From contig JBBSVE010000053.1 in the NCBI GenBank assembly GCA_038233815.1, forward strand, positions 1 through 17,974: a DNA stretch of 17,974 nucleotides, in the 5' to 3' direction. Position 1 is the first letter of the stretch. The number at the start of each line of letters is the position of its first letter. The notes under the pieces were generated by a model. It worked only from the letters and a program-made list of their open reading frames with translations. It made no database searches and was not told the origin of the DNA. This DNA comes from JBBSVE01 sp038233815 (GTDB lineage: Bacteria > Pseudomonadota > Alphaproteobacteria > Rhodobacterales > Rhodobacteraceae). A program made the translations under genes and the position numbers. This document shows, one piece after another, positions 14,928-17,974 of this stretch.

Positions 14928-15916
14928 GCGGGCCGGACTGTTTCACCGTCGTCCGGGCGGCGGGTGAGCGCACTGAAGCCGCCTGCGCGCGTCTGGCAAC
15001 CCTCGAGGCGGGCGAGGACCACGTCGCCCTGATCCGCGAGGTGCCCTTCGCCAAAGCCCTGCGCCGGGGGTTCGAGGTGGGCGTCGATGCGGGCCGTGCG
15101 TGGACGCTCTGCCTCGATGCGGACGTGCTCCTGCGCCCCGGTGCGATCGCGGCGCTCGTCGCGGCGGCCGAGGAGTCGCAGGCGCGCGAGCCGGGTCTTT
15201 TCGAGATCGAGGGGCGGGTGGCCGACAAGCTCCTGGGCCAGTTGCGCCCAGCCGGAGTCCATCTCTACCACACGGCGTTGCTGCCCGAGGCACTGGCGGA
15301 GGCGGAGTTCGACGCAAAGAAACGCCGCCCCGAGACGCGGGTGAAAAAGCAGATGGCGGCGCGGGGCCACCGGCACGAGCATGTCGCCCTCGTCTCCGGC
15401 CTGCACGATCACGAACAGTTCCACCGTGACATCTTCCGCAAGGTCTTCACCCACGCGCGCAAGCACGACCGCTTCATGCGCTATGCGCAGGCCTACTGGA
15501 AACGCGTGGCGAAAGATGACGACGATTTCCGCGTCGCATTGCTGTCCTACCGGCTCAGCGCCGCGATCAACGAGACGACCGATCTGGCCGCAGTGCCGGA
15601 GAACGAGTTGGTGTCGATCGACATGCGCCGGTTCCCGGCCAATCTCGACGCGATCCTCGTCCCGGCAGGGCTGGCAGAAAAGCCGCCGCTCGACCCCGCC
15701 AGCATGGGCCCCGATGACGTGGAGGCGGCATTGGCCGCGTTCGAGGAGGCGCAGGAATTCATCCGCGCGCGTCCCGTGGCAGCGGCGGCGGGGGCGGTCT
15801 GGCCGCGCCGCATGAAGGCGCATGTGGAGGGCTACGGCTATCTCGGCGCGTTGCGGACCTACGGCGCGGACCGGGCCCATGCGATCGGACGCCTGCTCGG
15901 CGGCGGCGATCGCTGA
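14924..15916 (+). CDS. Putative glycosyltransferase-like protein (partial GT-A signature)
   Basis: This 330-residue protein has one clear GT-A feature, the DxD in TLCLDADVLLRPG (Asp65 and Asp67), preceded by a helix that could contact the nucleotide sugar. The usual N-terminal DDGS is not recognisable. The C-terminal two-thirds is rich in charged residues and histidines (for example 'HEHVALVSGLHDHEQFHRD', about 148-166) and does not match a family I can name. It may be a divergent glycosyltransferase or a sugar-modifying enzyme. The start is an ATG overlapping the previous stop, and the stop overlaps the sulfotransferase start (TGATG), so it is expressed with both. Function by context is glycan decoration. 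Confidence 0.7.
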   Translation: MSGPDCFTVVRAAGERTEAACARLATLEAGEDHVALIREVPFAKALRRGFEVGVDAGRAWTLCLDADVLLRPGAIAALVAAAEESQAREPGLFEIEGRVADKLLGQLRPAGVHLYHTALLPEALAEAEFDAKKRRPETRVKKQMAARGHRHEHVALVSGLHDHEQFHRDIFRKVFTHARKHDRFMRYAQAYWKRVAKDDDDFRVALLSYRLSAAINETTDLAAVPENELVSIDMRRFPANLDAILVPAGLAEKPPLDPASMGPDDVEAALAAFEEAQEFIRARPVAAAAGAVWPRRMKAHVEGYGYLGALRTYGADRAHAIGRLLGGGDR

Positions 15917-16566
15917 TGGCCACGACCTATCTGCCTGACCACAACGCTCTGTTCCTGCATCTGCCGAAGACTGCGGGCTATTCCATCACCACCGCACTGG
16001 CGGAGGTTCCGGGCGCGCAGCCGCTCCCGGTGCGGGGTATGCGCCGTCTGAAGGGGGCCGCGCGTTATACCGCAGGCCACCTCGGCACGCGCATCTTCGC
16101 CGACACGTTCAGCTTTGCGGTGATCCGCAATCCGTGGGACTGGGCCGTGTCGGGCTGGAAGCACGTGACCCGCAACACCGACGCCTACCCCGAGGACAAA
16201 CCCGACTTCGCGACCTTCATGCAGGGCGACTGGACGCGCGGACTGAAGCGCAACCCGGACGAGCGCAAGTTCGCCTCGCCCGCGCTTTTCGTGCGCTACC
16301 ATTGCTTCGTGACCCAGTGGGAGCATCTGTGCACGGGCTTCGGCAGGCTGGTGCCCCTCGCCCATGCAGTGCGGTTCGAGCGGCTGGAGGAGGGCATGGC
16401 GGTCGTGGAACGGCGGCTCGGCTTCGATCTGGCGTTGCCGCACAGGAATCGCTCCGAACCGACGCCCTGGCGGGACTATTACACCGACAGCCTGAGGGAG
16501 CAGGTGGCGAAGGCCAACGCGCCCCTGATCCGCCGGTTCGGCTACCGGTTCGACCAGACGGACTGA
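15916..16566 (+). CDS. Sulfotransferase (family 2, PAPS-dependent), probable glycan O-sulfotransferase
   Basis: This 216-residue protein matches the sulfotransferase family 2/3 group that transfers sulfate from PAPS to carbohydrate hydroxyls. The 5'-phosphosulfate loop is FLHLPKTAGYS (13-23), with Lys18 as the expected key residue. The 3'-phosphate-binding segment is VIRNPWDWAVSGWKH (69-83), with Arg71 and Ser79 in the usual places. No membrane helix is present, unlike Golgi relatives, so it should act in the cytoplasm before export. Its start overlaps the preceding stop by one base, and it is the last gene of the trio. It implies that the glycan, or a lipid carrier, is sulfated. The acceptor is unknown. 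A short inverted repeat lies about 40 bases after the stop. Confidence 0.9.
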   Translation: MATTYLPDHNALFLHLPKTAGYSITTALAEVPGAQPLPVRGMRRLKGAARYTAGHLGTRIFADTFSFAVIRNPWDWAVSGWKHVTRNTDAYPEDKPDFATFMQGDWTRGLKRNPDERKFASPALFVRYHCFVTQWEHLCTGFGRLVPLAHAVRFERLEEGMAVVERRLGFDLALPHRNRSEPTPWRDYYTDSLREQVAKANAPLIRRFGYRFDQTD

Positions 16567-16605
16567 GCGGGGACCGGCACGCCGCTGTCCCTCCGATCAT
16601 AGTTC

Positions 16606-16621
16606 TTCTGGAAGGCCAGAA
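16606..16621. terminator. Short hairpin after the sulfotransferase gene, possible terminator
   Basis: TTCTGG and CCAGAA form a perfect six-base-pair stem around a four-base loop, 40 bases after the stop at 16566. No T tract follows on the + strand (TAACCCC comes next), so an intrinsic terminator is only possible, not shown. Confidence 0.35.
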
Positions 16622-16691
16622 ATAACCCCTTATAATCAATGCCTTCGAATTACGGTGGGAGCAAAGATTTTCTGGTTTGAGGGCAAAGGTC

Positions 16692-16706
16692 TTCTGCAGT
16701 GCAGAA
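16692..16706. repeat. Perfect 15-bp palindrome, TTCTGCAGTGCAGAA
   Basis: Seven-base arms TTCTGCA and TGCAGAA surround one central base in a lower-GC intergenic stretch. The size and symmetry are those of a dimeric regulator's operator, but no regulator gene or promoter can be tied to it here. It does not match the GTTC-N7-GTTC form of alphaproteobacterial LexA sites. Confidence 0.6.
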
Positions 16707-16721
16707 CCGGCACCCGCTCAA

Positions 16722-16750
16722 GAAAAAGTCAACCGAAACGGACCTTTTTC
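16722..16750. repeat. Imperfect inverted repeat GAAAAAG ... CTTTTTC
   Basis: GAAAAAG (16722-16728) and CTTTTTC (16744-16750) are exact reverse complements. The arms extend by TC/GA if one base bulges. The stem is A/T-rich and followed by no long T run, so it is weak as a terminator. It may mark an old element edge. Confidence 0.4.
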
Positions 16751-16939
16751 CAAGATCGATCTGGAGGTGAATTCAGTCCAGTTGCTCGACGAATTGCGGC
16801 GGCTCTATCCGGAGGGGGTCGCGATCTGACAACTGAAACCTGATGGAATGGACTAAAATCTGGCGCCCGTTCCGCTTGGCAGCGTTAGATCCAGATATGA
16901 TCCTCGCCATGATATCACCTGTGCTCCAACCGGTTCTCT

Positions 16940-17865
16940 TGGTGGCGCTGCTGATCGCGCACGTAGAGGCCCGAACGCGCCCCTGCTTCACCCCTTTGCG
17001 CAGCCCCGTGGCCCGCCTGACAGGTCGAACACTCGGATCGGGGTATCGTCTGCGTGAAGCAGGTCGCAGGCCATGACGTCCGCCTCGATTCGATCGATGT
17101 CCCGATGCAGCGTTTTCACCGCCCGGCCGTCGCCGGCGCTTCGCGCGGTCATCCCGTCGATCCGTCCGCTGGACGGCTCGATCCCTGCGGGACCGGTCTT
17201 CACCCAGTCCACAAGCGTGGTATGGGGGATGTCCGCGCCCATGCGCGCGAAGATCTCGGTCTGCCGATAGAGCGGCATGTGATCGTCGAACTTCGAGACG
17301 AAGGTGAGCCATCGCGGCGCCAACGGTGCGAGCCCGATGGCGAACGGCGAGCAGGCCGGGCCCGGCCATGCTGCCCGGAATGGGACGGCTCGGGGCGCGG
17401 GCGACTGAACCATGCGCTCGCAGCATGGCAGGACGTCTTCGGCCGCGCGATCGCCCCTCTCGTCGATTGAAGGCAATCGACTGCCGGGCAGTGGATCACC
17501 TTCAACTGGGCGGCGCTCGACCATTGTCCTCGGACCAATGGCGGACAAGGTCTCGCGGTCGAGCAGTTCGCCGATATCCTCGCCGACGACCCGGAAATCG
17601 CCGCCGCAGTCCGGGCAGGACGGGCCAGGGTCGAGGACGCGCCGCTCGCGCGGTGGGTCATCGGCGACGCGCGGACGGCGGCGTAGTTTTACCGGATCGG
17701 CGTCAGGCAGCTGAACCGGATCGGCGATCTCGCTGTTCGTATCGCTCGGCGCTTCGTCGCCCTCCGGAAGGGCGATCTGAAGATCCTCGAGCGCCAGCTC
17801 GAGCTGTGCGATCTCGCGCTCGATCTTCTCCAGACCTGGTCCGAACCGCTGGCGGGCGGCGTACC
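16940..17865 (-). pseudogene. tnpC: IS66 transposase tnpC, 5'-deleted, frameshifted and 3'-truncated
   Basis: Recognisable IS66 transposase pieces lie in different reading frames. One frame (17865 down to 16988) has RFGPGLEKIEREIAQLELAL near its start, the zinc-finger-like CPDCGG, FDDHMPLYRQTEIFARMG and LHADDTPIRV, which contains the first catalytic Asp. Between these, a second frame carries QLKVI (about 17508-17494) and RPKTSC (about 17445-17428), and a third carries APSRPIPG and GPGLLA (just below 17396). Near the left end GVKQGR and LYVRDQQ are again in two frames. At least four frame changes are needed to join the pieces. The first residues of TnpC and the second half of the catalytic domain are missing. 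Confidence 0.85.
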
Positions 17866-17973
17866 CCAGGTCGGACGGCGCCAGTCGATGCCCTCCCAAA
17901 GCATGGAGAGCTGCGCGCTCGTCAACCGTGTCGCGCCGTCCTTGGCGCCTGGCCCTGGGACGCCACCGCGCTC
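17866..17973 (-). pseudogene. tnpB: IS66 accessory protein tnpB, C-terminal fragment
   Basis: The - strand reads RLTSAQLSMLWEGIDWRRP, the conserved C-terminal signature of the IS66 TnpB (Orf2) accessory protein, preceded by ERG and AKDG elements of the same family. The usual stop codon after the RRP segment is absent. At about 17866 the sequence passes directly into the internal RFG..EK region of tnpC, in another frame. This points to a deletion that removed the end of tnpB, the spacer and the start of tnpC. The 5' part of tnpB, if present, lies beyond the window. Confidence 0.8.
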
Positions 17974-17974
17974 C

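Larger units (their letters stand above)
16567..16939. other. Lower-GC intergenic region with inverted repeats and a remnant-like frame, no convincing gene
   Basis: This 373-base gap is visibly richer in A and T than its neighbours, most clearly around 16600-16770. It holds the three inverted repeats listed separately and a consensus-like TATAAT at 16631-16636 without a good -35 box. The + strand frame ending at the TGA of 16827-16829 is open from 16626 but has no ATG start. Its end reads LLDELRRLYPEGVAI, which looks like real protein sequence; I do not recognise it. It may be the tail of a gene broken by a past insertion or deletion. Confidence 0.55.
16940..17974 (-). mobile_element. Decayed IS66-family insertion sequence remnant
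   Basis: The - strand carries, in transcription order, the C-terminus of TnpB and a degenerate TnpC, the gene order of IS66 elements. The element runs off the right edge of the window, so its 5' end, tnpA and terminal inverted repeat are not visible. Homology on the left fades at about 16940, inside what should be the middle of tnpC. The second catalytic aspartate and the glutamate region are therefore gone. No terminal inverted repeat or target duplication was identified. The copy cannot encode a working transposase. Confidence 0.85.

Noticed and set aside
14849..15880. 343-codon open frame on - strand
   Set aside because: Antisense of the second DxD protein, which is held in place by start/stop overlaps on both sides.
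16631..16636. Perfect TATAAT as a promoter
   Set aside because: No -35 element at 16-18 bases and no downstream gene to serve; kept only as a note in the region entry.
16655..16843. 62-codon + strand frame in the low-GC gap
   Set aside because: GTG start without a ribosome binding site, basic low-information product, no family match; another frame there looks more protein-like.
17054..17470. 138-codon + strand frame inside the IS66 remnant
   Set aside because: It is opposite clear transposase sequence and has no features of its own.

Overview
The window is GC-rich (estimated by eye at about two-thirds G+C) and reads as an alphaproteobacterial chromosome, most likely Rhodobacteraceae (roseobacter-like). 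The reasons are the cbb3 oxidase subunit CcoP followed by a small membrane protein, a DUF2189 protein and a universal stress protein, the cbpA-cbpM pair, and dense operons with ATGA/TGATG overlaps. The genus cannot be named from sequence alone. No tRNA, rRNA or CRISPR array was seen.

Region 1 (1-2677, + strand) is a respiration and stress block: the 3' part of ccoP (its start lies outside the window), a 61-residue one-helix membrane protein, a DUF2189 membrane protein and a two-domain universal stress protein. Region 2 (2686-3965, - strand) is the chaperone pair cbpA-cbpM, convergent with the stress protein.

Region 3 (4053-16566) is a surface-glycan biosynthesis locus of ten genes. It holds a membrane-anchored GT2 (- strand) and a divergent, translationally coupled run of four genes: a GT2, a UDP-galactopyranose-mutase-like flavoprotein, a UDP-glucuronate decarboxylase (UDP-xylose synthase) and a polytopic GT-C-like membrane protein. 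Another GT2 (- strand) and a beta-propeller-like protein follow, then an MsbA/PglK-type ABC exporter (- strand). The run ends with a divergent, coupled trio of two DxD glycosyltransferase-like proteins and a PAPS-dependent sulfotransferase. Together they could make a nucleotide-sugar donor (UDP-xylose), assemble a short glycan on a lipid carrier, flip it across the membrane and sulfate it. The product is not known from sequence.

Region 4 (16567-16940) is lower in GC, has no convincing gene, and carries several inverted repeats and a remnant-like reading frame. Region 5 (about 16940-17974, - strand) is a decayed IS66-family insertion sequence: the C-terminus of tnpB is joined to a 5'-deleted, multiply frameshifted tnpC. 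This suggests the glycan locus ends at a scar of past mobile-element activity.
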